Shown here piece after piece: positions 53,901-57,994 of a DNA stretch of 64,000 bases. Made by a program: the position numbers and the translations under genes. This DNA is from Telmatactis stephensoni (taxonomy: Eukaryota > Cnidaria > Anthozoa > Actiniaria > Isophelliidae), in the NCBI GenBank assembly GCA_029948255.1, contig JALIZF010001518.1:1-64000 (forward strand). Direction: 5' to 3'. Below the pieces are notes generated by a model. That model had not been told where the DNA came from. It made no database searches and saw only the letters and a program-made list of their open reading frames with translations. Positions within the stretch are counted from its first letter, which is position 1. Every line of letters starts with the position of its first letter.

Positions 53901-55762
53901 AAATCACAACCATGGCAAGCAATCTTTAATTCTTATTAATTCTTACTAAGATTCATCATGATTTGCACAAAATTTAACTTGAATTTTCTCAACAAGAATA
54001 ACTTGTACCTTGAAATTTTAATAGAACATGAAATATCCTAGAAATTTGATAAGTCGGAACTTATTGACTTTATGGCCAACCTCTTGGGATCCCTGGATGG
54101 GGGGGGGGGGACAAACTTGTCAACCTCTAAGTGAACCCTGTTTAGAATTCCTTAAAGAAACAGCATACAATTTTAGTTGCTAAAAGCCACTGTCACATGA
54201 ATCTGCATTTTTTTGAGGATCTTAGATGAAGTATTCATTCTTACTCAAAAGTAATTATTATTTTTAAAAATTTTTTTAACCGTTTGACAATTAATCTATA
54301 AAAGTCACAACACAATACTGGTTTGCAATCCACCGAAGTTGCTAAAATTGTTCAAAATATAACAGAAGCCTTTGTTGAAATAAAAGAATCTCATTTAACA
54401 TATCAGGGCTAAAAACCAGTCAAATCTTTTCATGGCCAGTCATTGTGACCAGTCACTTTTAAGCAGAAACACTGAATGCTTTTCACACGAAGAGTAACTT
54501 CATTTCAAAAGGTCATCAACTGAACCTCTTTCCTTGCGTTCACATTAAAATGCATCGATCGGCATAGGTTGGTGTTTGCATTTTTTATCACTTCTTATTC
54601 GTCATCAAGTCACAATAATTAAGAATTCATTACAAAGCCAAATTAAACTGAATATTGAATATCATCAAAATATTGTAAGATGAATATCTTGAACACGCAA
54701 ATCGATTGCAAAAGCAATTTGAGATGAGCCAGTTTCACGTTATTTTTGCTCCTACAAAATTACAAATTATTTGTCACATTTCTTTACAAATAGATTGCTC
54801 TACTAATCCTTTAGGCTTCGCTACAGTTAACATGCTTTAGCAAGTAAAAAATCACTTGCAAGTACGAAAATATCATGTAAAAACATTTAGAAGAAATGTA
54901 TGTAGTCGAATCCCAAGTGCCTTTGCAATCCTAAACTCACTTTAGCCCTCAAATCGTTTCAGTCTACAGTGTATAGTGACAGATCTATCGTTGATTTAGA
55001 TCTACAATGAGAGTATATTTTAGCTACACTAATATGTGATTAGTGTAGCATACCTTAGTGGACACAGTGATTATAACATGTAGCACACTCTGAACTTTAT
55101 CAAAATACTTTAGTGCCACTTTGAAGTCTTCTCAAAAGCATATCATTTATTCAAGACGCGGGAAAAACACTTAAAGCAACTCATCTTCAAATAAAACAGA
55201 ATTTGTTGCAGCGACTGTTCTTGTTTACAGTATTGTCATCGGGTTGCTATGGGACGCTTTCACAGCAACTCAACGGGGACTCAACAAAAGACAACCAATT
55301 CACTTGATGAGGATCTTGGTTTTAACTTGTAACAGTTTCTTACCTTTATAGTATCTTATATTTAATAAGTAAATAAGTAAACAAAGACTACGATTTGGAA
55401 TGAGAATTTTACAAGATTGGCTTTACGTTTGCTCTGTTTGCTCAGCGAACACTTAATGTAGTATTTTCAGTTCTTGACAAGATTGGCTTTTCGTTTGCAC
55501 TGCGGACACTTAACGTAGTATTTTCAGTTCTTTTACTGTCAGTTTCATATTACATATATCATAAAACCTCCTTCACTGGGCTTATAGTAGATGCAGACTT
55601 AACACTTGTCATTTAAGTATTTTAAATGCGTGGGCGAGATGGTGTGGGCGAATCGGTCCGTGGGCGAGTTGACCGGATACCACTAATATTACATTTATTA
55701 TAATTGTAGACAGAAAAATTTCTGGCCTTCAAAAGTCTTTGAATGACAAAGAAAGTGAATAG
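11558..55762 (+). CDS. SET-microexon repeat-tyrosine recombinase-like fusion gene (whole reconstruction)
   Basis: Conceptual splicing gives 95 coding exons, 5163 nt with stop, about 1720 residues. Domains in order: SET methyltransferase ~35-161; short linkers to ~220; 12 x DEEVALGHDN ~221-340; 50 x DKDGVASKK ~341-790; cassette 1 ~791-869; four more DKDGVASKK ~870-905; cassette 2 ~906-984; linkers; two zinc-finger-like motifs from ~1086; recombinase-like fold ~1475-1628; Asp-rich tail. Nearly all exons are phase 1, so units can be added or skipped without frameshift. From memory, predicted fish and invertebrate proteins share the SET to zinc finger to Crypton-like order, and the lysine methyltransferase KMT5A is the closest well-known SET relative. 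The expected site is the nucleus. Exon structure is inferred, not confirmed by transcripts. Confidence 0.65.
12156..12308. mobile_element. mariner-like MITE, copy 2 of 3
   Basis: GAGTGATGGCGCTAAACCCG is mirrored by GGGTTAAGTGCCATCACTC, with flanking TA. It is more diverged than the other two copies and lies in the intron before the first SET exon. Confidence 0.8.
12431..12512 (+). CDS. exon 2, pre-SET segment
   Basis: The acceptor TGGATTTGCAG precedes it and the donor GTAAGA follows. It encodes DSCTYKKYLETGKDPPGLEK then RFINEYI, ending in phase 1. The segment ends where SET domains begin (next codons G-Y-G-V-F). Confidence 0.75.
12690..13022. repeat. inverted-repeat elements in intron
   Basis: A GGATATGAGC / GCTCATATCC pair lies at 12738-12797. 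A longer hairpin (12916-13022) has arms AACAATTATTCCACTCAATC and its near-inverse ending GTGGAATAATTGTT, with GC-rich TAGCCGAC / GTCGGCTA nested inside. No coding content. Confidence 0.7.
13409..13571 (+). CDS. exon 3, SET domain N-terminal half
   Basis: The acceptor ATCTGGCAG precedes it and the donor GTAAGA starts at 13572. It encodes GYGVFATQPFKKGDFLLEYK then GEHCCCSEAKKREK and GSYLFFYQHEGETH. G-x-G-VFA is the start of the S-adenosylmethionine-binding motif of SET enzymes, and FLLEYKGE matches the conserved LLEYxGE strand of KMT5A-like proteins. Starts in phase 1 and ends in phase 2, completed by the first base of exon 4. Confidence 0.85.
14430..14629 (+). CDS. exon 4, SET domain C-terminal half
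   Basis: The acceptor TTCCTCAACAG was chosen over an earlier CAG (14376) because it restores CIDATYQS, the counterpart of the (Y)CVDAT strand of KMT5A. It continues ESLGRFVNDNPPAVANAVIK, HLCIFAKKTINVNQEIRIDY and G, ending LPWRKP at a GTATAT donor. The NHS motif of active SET enzymes is here VND, as I recall from related animal proteins. The catalytic Tyr of the DYG motif is kept. Activity is therefore plausible but unproven. Confidence 0.8.
15023..15052 (+). CDS. linker microexon EFSNFPSESE
   Basis: 30 nt, phase 1 on both sides, acceptor TTTTTTAG, donor GTACAA. Encodes a short acidic/serine segment directly after the SET domain. Confidence 0.65.
15099..15238. mobile_element. mariner-like MITE, copy 3 of 3
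   Basis: Inverted ends GAGTGATCGCACTTAATCCG and CGGATTAAGTGCGATCACTC, TA duplicated. 140 bp, the same length as copy 1. Confidence 0.85.
15269..15370. repeat. short inverted-repeat element
   Basis: GTAATACCATGGTCACC is mirrored by GGTGATCATGGTATTAC around a ~65-bp centre. A third partial copy, AATACCATGACTTC, follows at 15376. Confidence 0.7.
15426..15516. repeat. perfect 91-bp palindrome
   Basis: Arms of 45 bp beginning CATAAATGCCCTCAGTCTAA are exact inverses around a single central base. A transcript would form an uninterrupted stem, like a long pre-miRNA or young MITE. Confidence 0.9.
15871..15897 (+). CDS. linker microexon VRDLLPGGM
   Basis: 27 nt, phase 1 on both sides, acceptor TGTTTTTTAG, donor GTAAGT. 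It has the same length and phase as the later tandem microexons, though the sequence is unrelated. Confidence 0.6.
16237..16316 (+). repeat. short minisatellite
   Basis: Three copies of a ~26-bp unit containing TTATAATTTAAGGTATGATT, in an intron. Confidence 0.8.
16723..16749 (+). CDS. linker microexon VLKPLAGRK
   Basis: 27 nt, phase 1, acceptor TTCATTTTTAG, donor GTTAGT (weaker). Basic peptide. Confidence 0.55.
17175..17966. mobile_element. inverted-repeat element made of GGTAA minisatellite, with histone-like stem-loop inside
   Basis: The two ends are ~42-bp inverted repeats with about three mismatches (left starts GTAATCATGAACAATCTGCA, right ends TGTTCACGATTAC). Inward of each lies a minisatellite of GGTAACGGTAAGTGGTC-type units (17195-17476 and 17852-17910). 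The unique core contains GGCTCTTTTAAGAGCC on the minus strand. The frames 17180-17764 and 17671-18020 translate the minisatellite. Confidence 0.75.
17531..17546 (-). promoter_or_regulatory. histone-type 3' stem-loop sequence
   Basis: On the minus strand the 16 nt GGCTCTTTTAAGAGCC match the metazoan replication-dependent histone 3' stem-loop: a six-base stem, a UUUA loop, CAAAC before it and ACCAC after it. About 100 bp upstream on the same strand, ATGGAAGATACGAAATG reads MEDTKCPRKST, loosely like the H3 start MARTKQTARKST with a one-residue gap. A broken, captured histone gene fragment is possible. Confidence 0.4.
18190..18249 (+). CDS. linker exon, basic
   Basis: 60 nt, phase 1, acceptor AAAAAATAG, donor GTAAAT. 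Encodes GYTEKKKVIIFKRPVKSSEK, a lysine-rich segment that could act as a nuclear localisation signal. Confidence 0.6.
18260..19050. repeat. dispersed CTGCAG-rich short repeats
   Basis: Variants of AAACTGCAGACC and its inverse GGTCTGCAGTTTC occur at 18279-18292 and many times between 18889 and 19045. They form several possible stems. No coding content recognised. Confidence 0.65.
19051..19710 (+). other. intron sequence, nothing recognised
   Basis: No exon with compatible phase and no element ends identified. Confidence 0.4.
19711..19743 (+). CDS. linker microexon DPKKVTAATNK
   Basis: 33 nt, phase 1, acceptor TATTTTACAG, donor GTATAT. It is the last unique exon before the tandem arrays. Confidence 0.6.
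19970..21700 (+). repeat. array A: 12 tandem 141-bp exon-plus-intron units
   Basis: Each unit carries TTGATCTAATTTGTAG, the 30-nt microexon, a donor and ~111 bp of intron with AACTATTGTAGAATATATG. Units are nearly identical. Three have an extra CTA just after the donor (144-bp period). Two features, a GT donor and CAATATCTAAC, recur together in copies 5 and 9, a four-unit (567-bp) higher-order period. Homology decays in the thirteenth partial unit near 21640-21700. Confidence 0.95.
19999..21585 (+). CDS. array A microexons: 12 x DEEVALGHDN
   Basis: Thirty-nt exons start at 19999, 20140, 20281, 20422, 20563, 20704, 20845, 20989, 21130, 21271, 21412 and 21556. All begin ATGAGGAAGTTGCCC, are phase 1 on both sides, and are preceded by TTTGTAG. 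Joined head to tail they read (DEEVALGHDN)12, an acidic 120-residue block. Donors are GCAAGT in seven copies, GCAACT in two, GTAAGT in two and GTAACT in one, so 9 of 12 are GC donors. GC-AG introns are a real minor class, usually with otherwise strong donors, as seen here. Use of every copy in mRNA is unproven. Confidence 0.7.
22308..22645. mobile_element. MITE-like inverted-repeat element
   Basis: AGCAGCAGTTGGCTGATCAC (22321) is mirrored by GTGATCAGCCAACTGCTGCT (22613-22632), with weaker symmetry inward (GGGGGAGAGG / CCTCTCTCCC). Boundaries are approximate. Confidence 0.7.
22706..22753 (+). repeat. (GT)n microsatellite
   Basis: About 48 bases of TG with two C interruptions. Confidence 0.95.
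22803..28930 (+). repeat. array B: ~50 tandem 120-bp exon-plus-intron units
   Basis: Each unit runs AAGCTTTTCAAAGTCACTAC, TTAGTTGAGTCCATTGATTA, ATTCTTACTTCATATTGTCC, a pyrimidine tract ending CTTCTAG, the 27-nt microexon, then GTAGGTTGT. TTGATTAAT is a plausible branch point. Introns vary more than exons (TGTACAG, TGCTCAT, TGCTGAT after the donor). A seven-unit block is itself duplicated: copies 9-15 and 16-22 share a GATGCC variant and an ATTAGC insertion 843 bp apart. One intron holds (CAT)n at 26526. The last unit (28911) keeps the acceptor but its exon is lost. Confidence 0.97.
22878..28823 (+). CDS. array B microexons: 50 x DKDGVASKK
   Basis: The first exon is 22878-22904 and the last is 28797-28823. 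Spacing is 120 bp except for a few indels in introns. Every one is 27 nt, phase 1 on both sides, with an acceptor CTTCTAG (TTTTAG in two) and a donor GTAGGT. The joined product is (DKDGVASKK)50, a 450-residue charged, lysine-rich repeat, presumably disordered. Coding variants are rare: Ala-Thr-Lys-Lys in copy 4, Asp for Val in copies 9 and 16, His for Asp in copy 43. The rest are synonymous. A competing donor GTAAGA lies inside the exon. DKDG recalls calcium loops, but the full EF-hand pattern is absent. Confidence 0.7.
28831..29897 (+). repeat. cassette flank, copy 1
   Basis: Sequence after the array, repeated at 35482-36572 with small indels. It includes an inverted-repeat element (29420-29549) with AATAGCATGGTTTGTAGTGA mirrored by ATATCACGTACAAAACATGC. 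No exon recognised. Confidence 0.85.
29898..31247. other. 1.35-kb segment present only in copy 1
   Basis: The second copy jumps from the equivalent of 29897 to that of 31248, where both sides read GATAGACAAGCTTA-like sequence. The segment contains the long palindrome at 30965-31157. Two short frames (29903-30097 plus, 30528-30716 minus) show no family. Confidence 0.8.
30965..31157. repeat. 193-bp near-perfect palindrome
   Basis: Arms of ~96 bp starting ATGTTACAACTATGGAAATG, differing from the exact inverse at only a few bases. The centre is ACAATAATTGT. Confidence 0.9.
31989..32015 (+). CDS. cassette 1 exon a: ATNGIPKDT
   Basis: 27 nt, phase 1, acceptor TATTTATAG, donor GTAATA. Repeated at 37314. 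Confidence 0.6.
32145..32252 (+). CDS. cassette 1 exon b: acidic, with internal 30-nt duplication
   Basis: 108 nt, phase 1, acceptor CTCTTAACAG, donor GTAAGA. Begins with Asp, then DVMMVDETDH twice in direct succession, and ends EDKSDLLEHSHPLTH. The duplicated block is exactly ten codons. Strongly acidic; no family recognised. Confidence 0.65.
32409..32968. mobile_element. MITE with CRE-containing ends, copy 1
   Basis: TTGGGTTGCACGTGACGTCA is mirrored by TGACGTCAGTGCAACCCAA. The interior ORFs on both strands (32356-32619, 32556-32875) are repeat-derived. The same element is present in the duplicated block. Confidence 0.8.
33332..33352 (+). CDS. cassette 1 exon c: AQKIKRR
   Basis: 21 nt, phase 1, acceptor CTTTGTAG, donor GTAATT. 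A seven-residue basic peptide. Short, so confidence is lower. Confidence 0.5.
33597..33631 (+). repeat. (GT)n followed by poly-G
   Basis: Microsatellite inside the cassette 1 intron. In the second copy it is expanded and preceded by GGGGTGGGT units. Confidence 0.9.
34060..34112 (+). CDS. cassette 1 exon d: VFGKKKRFLREVSDCSDS
   Basis: 53 nt, enters in phase 1 and leaves in phase 0 before GTAAGT. A basic stretch followed by a Ser/Asp run resembling a casein kinase 2 target. It pairs with exon e, which starts in phase 0. Confidence 0.65.
34439..34466 (+). CDS. cassette 1 exon e: ENEFEDSDE
   Basis: 28 nt, phase 0 in and phase 1 out, acceptor ATAAACAG, donor GTATCT. It restores the phase used by the following microexons. 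Confidence 0.6.
34535..34700. repeat. dispersed repeat (ATACATGAAAAAATTACTCA family)
   Basis: Related sequences occur at 39890 (duplicate), 42330 and inverted at 40967 and 42710. Contains ATTGGCTGAGGAACAGTGCA. Confidence 0.6.
35031..35570 (+). repeat. array C: four further 120-bp units
   Basis: Same unit as array B. It starts abruptly at the junction AAAACTCATTGATTAATT, where cassette 1 sequence joins the middle of an array unit. The last partial unit has lost its exon in the same way as at 28911, showing this is the duplicated array end. Confidence 0.93.
35084..35474 (+). CDS. array C microexons: 4 x DKDGVASKK
   Basis: Exons at 35084-35110, 35204-35230, 35326-35352 and 35448-35474, all 27 nt and phase 1 with CTTCTAG acceptors and GTAGGT donors. 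They sit between the two cassettes, so the repeat block is interrupted in the predicted protein. Confidence 0.65.
37314..37340 (+). CDS. cassette 2 exon a: ATNGIPKDT
   Basis: Identical to 31989-32015, same splice signals and phase. Confidence 0.55.
37470..37577 (+). CDS. cassette 2 exon b: acidic, duplicated DVMMVDETDH
   Basis: Identical in length and coding to 32145-32252, including the internal ten-codon repeat. Confidence 0.6.
38653..38673 (+). CDS. cassette 2 exon c: AQKIKRR
   Basis: Identical to 33332-33352. Confidence 0.45.
39414..39466 (+). CDS. cassette 2 exon d: VLGKKKRFLREVSDCSDS
   Basis: Differs from 34060-34112 by one substitution, Phe to Leu at the second residue. Splice sites intact. 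Confidence 0.6.
39795..39822 (+). CDS. cassette 2 exon e: ENEFEDSDE
   Basis: Identical to 34439-34466, phase 0 in and phase 1 out. Confidence 0.55.
40380..41412 (+). other. intron with hairpin and SINE-like fragment
   Basis: A hairpin element at 40967-41090 (CAATTTGGAAATAATTTGAA and its inverse). A weak tRNA-like piece near 41210-41265 (CTACTGGTAGAGCATTGAAC, then GTGTTCAAACCCGC). The 61-residue minus-strand frame at 40745-40930 is unrecognised. Confidence 0.5.
41413..41476 (+). CDS. linker exon, basic
   Basis: 64 nt, acceptor TATATGCACAG, donor GTATCA. Enters in phase 1 and leaves in phase 2. Encodes DYRKLTRKRNKQRQIFSSSE and E. A competing acceptor seven bases inward would give a 57-nt frame-keeping exon in another frame. 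The longer form is preferred because its phase-2 end fits the next exon. Confidence 0.6.
41546..43716. mobile_element. 2.2-kb foldback transposon in an intron
   Basis: Long inverted arms of roughly 750 bp. The left begins TGTACAGGTAACAGGTTAAC and has CCCGAAGGTTAAGTCGCCC; the right has the inverse GGGCGACTTAGTACC and ends GTTGTACA. Both arms contain TCTCGACGAAAATCAGACAA-type and AGTTCGAACTC-type sequence. The centre (42330-42914) is another inverted-repeat element with CACACTCGTGTGTTTTTCAA. No transposase frame found. Confidence 0.8.
43869..43921 (+). CDS. linker exon, acidic
   Basis: 53 nt, acceptor TTGATTACAG, donor GTAAGA. Entering in phase 2 it completes a Ser and reads DGEEICEGISKLHDNKT, leaving in phase 1. 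With the previous exon it forms a basic-then-SSSEESDGEE pattern like cassette exons d and e. The ATG frame at 43847 is out of frame with this and is rejected. Confidence 0.6.
43922..44674 (+). other. intron, nothing recognised
   Basis: Contains GTGTGTGTGTGGGGGGGG near 44258 and otherwise AT-rich sequence. A CCGAAATTCA / TGAATTTCGG inverted pair (44179, 44443) suggests an old MITE. Confidence 0.4.
44675..44746 (+). CDS. linker exon EGDIHVDGVGEQGRLSTDTI...
   Basis: 72 nt, phase 1, acceptor GAAAAACAG, donor GTAACT. It continues KKDK. Bases 44686-44713 have an exact inverted copy in the downstream intron. Confidence 0.6.
44767..44859. repeat. 62-bp perfect palindrome plus inverted copy of the upstream exon
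   Basis: 44767-44828 is a perfect palindrome with 31-bp arms (AATTGATCTTTTAATTTGTT...). 44832-44859 is the exact reverse complement of exon bases 44686-44713. The transcript can therefore pair exon with intron. Confidence 0.9.
44888..44938 (+). CDS. linker exon VWNETKEIGKNKDQDIG
   Basis: 51 nt, phase 1, acceptor ATTTTTTAG, donor GTTTGT, the weakest donor used in this model. Confidence 0.5.
44939..45972 (+). other. intron, nothing recognised
   Basis: AT-rich. It contains loosely repeated CATTAACCATTAGAGAAAAA-type sequence between 45320 and 45840. No exon with matching phase. Confidence 0.4.
45973..47203 (+). CDS. large exon: two zinc-finger-like motifs and recombinase N-terminal region
   Basis: 1231 nt, acceptor TTCTTTTTTAG, donor GTAATG, phase 1 in and phase 2 out. 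Starts VYVKASSKTAFNTRCYDKKH, then CYFCGKLYPKLPRHLEDVH (C-x2-C-x9-H-x4-H) and, ~65 residues later, LPCPHCLGFHCKADLYRHVK followed by TC (a C-x2-C...H-x4-C finger). A helical region follows with LALKLGHTLKKC, LATVAAARLIIFNKL and LPPLERRLCER. From memory the same order precedes the recombinase core in Crypton-like animal proteins, where FNxRRxGE carries the first catalytic Arg. Here that site reads FNKLCDYQNR and looks degenerate. It is the best-conserved coding sequence in the window. Confidence 0.85.
47204..47925 (+). other. intron
   Basis: Retains an open frame (47197-47508) that is AT-rich and unlike the domain. Contains a TTTTGAAAGTGCAATTTAAG-type hairpin near 47404-47440. Confidence 0.5.
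47926..48386 (+). CDS. tyrosine recombinase-like catalytic domain exon
   Basis: 461 nt, acceptor TTTTAATTCAG, phase 2 in and phase 1 out, donor GTAAAA. Encodes LELVEIVGKRGRHVPVILTD, NPYVFASQQSYLKG, TGRKLRKYVATVTQ, then VARHLGHDITVHRNFYRLHD and LAKVSKLLLAVDSG. LRK-VAT corresponds to the second-Arg motif (HxLRHxxAT) and LGH...FY to the His and nucleophilic Tyr of tyrosine recombinases, with the usual nine-residue spacing from His to Tyr. The His of HxLRH is Gly here. This is most like Crypton-type recombinases. With the first Arg region degenerate, it may be a domesticated, non-cutting DNA-binding module. Confidence 0.8.
48415..48525 (+). repeat. GGTAAG-type minisatellite
   Basis: Units such as GTGGTTGGTAAGGTGTCAGT, imperfect, in the intron after the recombinase exon. 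Confidence 0.8.
48530..48850. mobile_element. inverted-repeat element inserted after minisatellite
   Basis: GCGCGCTCTGATTGGT occurs twice. A hairpin has arms CAAAATGTGGTGAGAACAA and TTGTTCTCACCACATTTTG, flanked by CGTGCGTCTGTAC / GTACAGACGCACG. Confidence 0.7.
48926..49003 (+). CDS. acidic tail exon 1
   Basis: 78 nt, phase 1, acceptor AAACACAAACAG, donor GTAAGG. Encodes DIPGAEIKDN, then an Asp/Glu run, then YVDRTE. Paralogous to the exon at 53724 (DTPRAQIEGNVDDEDD...NYV), so the tail also grew by exon duplication. Confidence 0.7.
49004..51924 (+). other. long intron, no exon supported
   Basis: A decayed relative of the GAGTG MITE begins near 49556 (GCGCACTTAATCCATGAAAC). An inverted pair CAGTTCAAATGTCGAAC (49814) and its near-inverse at ~50031, with CTTGAAATTTGTAAATAAGG / CTTATTTACAAATTTCAAG inside, marks an old MITE (49809-50053). 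A second diverged pair AGTTTCTGCTTGATGAGG / AGTTTCTGCGAGATGAGG (50168, 50361) is a direct repeat. Remaining frames are unrecognised. Confidence 0.45.
51925..51978 (+). CDS. tail exon 2: DLDMAKNPATLPKTSRKK
   Basis: 54 nt, phase 1, acceptor TAGCTGCAG, donor GTATAT. Its end, PKTSRKK, matches PKTSRRK of the next exon. Confidence 0.65.
52310..52385 (-). mobile_element. tRNA-like SINE fragment
   Basis: On the minus strand TGAGTTCGACTCTCAGTGAC is a T-arm/B-box sequence followed by CCTCGCATCC. The A box is weak. Confidence 0.45.
52797..53379. mobile_element. MITE with GAGCGCGTTCACATT ends
   Basis: GAGCGCGTTCACATT at the left and AATGTGAACGCGCTC at the right, with inner GCTAGCTT/AAGCTAGC pairs. Inserted inside the minisatellite, with TCAGG on both sides of the insertion. 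Confidence 0.8.
53724..53816 (+). CDS. acidic tail exon 3
   Basis: 93 nt, phase 1, acceptor TTTCTTTACAG, donor GTACAT. Encodes DTPRAQIEGN, an Asp-rich run, then NYVPPKTSRRK. It looks like a fusion of tail exons 1 and 2. Confidence 0.7.
53817..55709 (+). other. intron, no exon supported
   Basis: A poly-G run near 54099, a short hairpin CTACACTAATATGTGATTAG at 55024, a ~70-bp direct duplication (ACAAGATTGGCTTTACG at 55421 and ACAAGATTGGCTTTTCG near 55478), and a GTGGGCGAG-rich end at 55631-55677 resembling the right end of foldback elements. Confidence 0.45.
55710..55762 (+). CDS. terminal exon with stop
   Basis: Acceptor TATAATTGTAG, entering in phase 1: DRKISGLQKSLNDKESE then TAG at 55760-55762. 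With this end the model totals 5163 nt, a multiple of three. A poly(A) signal lies 167 bp downstream. Confidence 0.6.
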
Positions 55763-55928
55763 AATTCATGAAATGAGAATTTTCTTGAAATACCATTTGT
55801 CCAACCAAAAACCGGATATGATCAAGCTAAAATTGATTTGGCCAGACACGATGTCCAGCCACAGACCAGCCATTATTTTTAGCCTTGCATACACATATGT
55901 ACATGCAATCAGGATGAATAGTGTTCAA

Positions 55929-55934
55929 AATAAA
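55929..55934 (+). terminator. poly(A) signal AATAAA
   Basis: AATAAA, followed by GTTCTTCC/TTTTCTTG-type downstream sequence, 167 bp after the stop at 55762. A natural 3' end for the gene. Confidence 0.5.
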
Positions 55935-56176
55935 GAGCTGTTCTTCCAATTTTCTTGACTTCCTGGCTAAAATAAGACATGTTAAACACTAGGACTCTCT
56001 TGACTGTATTTCACAACAGAGAAAGTGCTTATTTTTTATATTTTTCATTTCCTTTCTCAAAACTTACTATGATTATTTATAAATATAAGGTGTTTACAAA
56101 ATATCAAACATGGCGATACTTTATACAAGTTATGTGAATTCTTTGGATTCTGACATATTACTTTTACCACTCTTAG

Positions 56177-56230
56177 AATCAGATGGAAATAATGATGGCC
56201 GCCTAAATGCATTGGATTTAACAACCAGAG
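56177..56230 (+). CDS. possible alternative 3' exon ESDGNNDGRLNALDLTTR
   Basis: 54 nt, phase 1 on both sides, acceptor CCACTCTTAG, strong donor GTAAGG. It could splice from 53816, skipping the stop exon at 55710. The acidic/Asn-rich content suits the tail. Confidence 0.45.
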
Positions 56231-56415
56231 GTAAGGAATACACTTCAATATTCACCATCTCTCCATTTGAACCACACTACATTTTTGGAACAAATTGAAA
56301 GTTAGTTTGCTCTCAGCCTCATTTAAAGAATTACAGTTTTAAAATCACATTTCGAACTCTGATCACTTTCTCTTTCCATCCTATTGATTTTTGTCCCTCC
56401 ATATATGCTTTGCAG

Positions 56416-56516
56416 TGGCAACTAAAACCCAGTCTCTGACTTGTTTAGAACATGGTGAATTTCAACTATTAATTACTATTTGTCCAAACATTTCTGTTAC
56501 AATATCTAGAGTATAA
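56416..56516 (+). CDS. possible alternative terminal exon
   Basis: Acceptor ATGCTTTGCAG, phase 1: VATKTQSLTCLEHGEF... to TAA at 56514-56516. With the exon at 56177 it gives a 1754-residue alternative. No clear poly(A) signal nearby, so weaker than the 55762 stop. Confidence 0.3.
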
Positions 56517-57835
56517 TCCTGATCAACCTATCTAATATCAATTCTTTAAAGACAATGTCAAGTTTATTTCCTCTTAATAATTAATAATGGAGCTCAGAAG
56601 CTGTACATAATTGCATTTATTATATGGCAGGCCGGTCCAAAGAAAAAGGGGAAAAATCTGATTGGTTCTCAGAGCGGTCAGAATCCTCCAGTCCGGACCG
56701 GCGTTCCGGACCGGCTTTCTAGATTCCGAAACGGCACTGACACTTTTTTATGTTTCTTGGCTGTTTTCTCTCTATTTGTTTCGTTTAAAAAGCTAACAGT
56801 TGACATGAGTGAAAAATGCAGCACAAAAATCAAATGACCCTCATTTTAGAATAAACTTTGGACATTTTTGAAAAGATAAGACGACACCGATCCACTGTAC
56901 AAACACCGTCAATAACTACTGGCTGCGTGTAGCCAAAAAATAACAAGCTTACAATAATTTTCCTAGAAAGTATTTCATGTTTGATCGAACAGCTGATGAG
57001 AAATGTGATGAAATGAAAATGCATATCCAAAGTTGTATAAGCAGTTCAGATTCAGCTTTAATACAACAGATAACAAGACATACATTACAATCAAACTCAT
57101 TGAGACATCATACAAAATACGCCTTGAGAAAATGACTATCCTTTCACTCATTCTCTTCAAAAAGACTTGTTTTTTCCGGCCGTTGTCTTCAAGAGCCACG
57201 TAAATTTGGTACAAAGCAATTGTAGACATTTTGAGAGAGTCTGGGTGTCAGCTTTAACTCGTTTCTTCCTTTTAAAGTTGCAGTGAAGACCATGACCTTT
57301 CAGGCAACGATCGAGCAACCAAACTCAACAAAAGTGCAAAAGATGCTGTTTACAGCTCCAAAAAAATTGCTTCCAGCCCAATTACGACAGCTTGAAGTCG
57401 GCAAATTGAAGCAAAAACTATTTTTCTGTCCTTTTTTCTGTCCTTCGTTTTAAAATCAGCTCAGTTCAAAGCGAAAAGTCAGTTTGCTTTTTATCAAAGA
57501 AGCACAGAATTCCCACCCATTTGGTGTGCAGACGCGCGCGTCCACCGCCTTAACAGAAAGCACAGGAATTTTTTGCTAATTGTTTTGATTTGTTTGGCTG
57601 GGAAAAAAAGTTTTTCTAATGCTGTTTTACTTTAGGTTTTTGGCTATTTTTCTTTGGAATGGCTCCTTATTTTTTACAAAGTGATGATATCTTTATATTT
57701 GACAATTTCTGTTCCTTGCTAGTGAACCGGAAGTCAACTGAACGGAGCCAGTCAAAACTGGCGATTTTTTCTTTATTGAGTTTACCATGCAACGAACTTT
57801 TTTTGAAATCAGCTGGTCAGCCATATAATAAATAA
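56517..57835. other. no gene seen
   Basis: GCCGGTCC and GGACCGGC repeats at 56632-56717 suggest an element end. The minus-strand frames 56830-57030 and 56975-57229 show no motif. Confidence 0.45.
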
Positions 57836-57994
57836 GTTATTGACCGAGCTTGTTCGGTCCGGATAGAAGGATATTTGGTCTTGTTCTTTTTTGCGTTTGT
57901 ACAGACCTCACCTATCGGCTTGGTCCGTACCTGCACGCAAAAAAAGAACTCGACCAAATATCCTTCTATCCCGACCTCACGCTCGGTCAATAAC
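57836..57994. repeat. hairpin element
   Basis: GTTATTGACCGAGC is mirrored by GCTCGGTCAATAAC, with ATAGAAGGATATTTGGTC / GACCAAATATCCTTCTAT inside. Confidence 0.8.
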
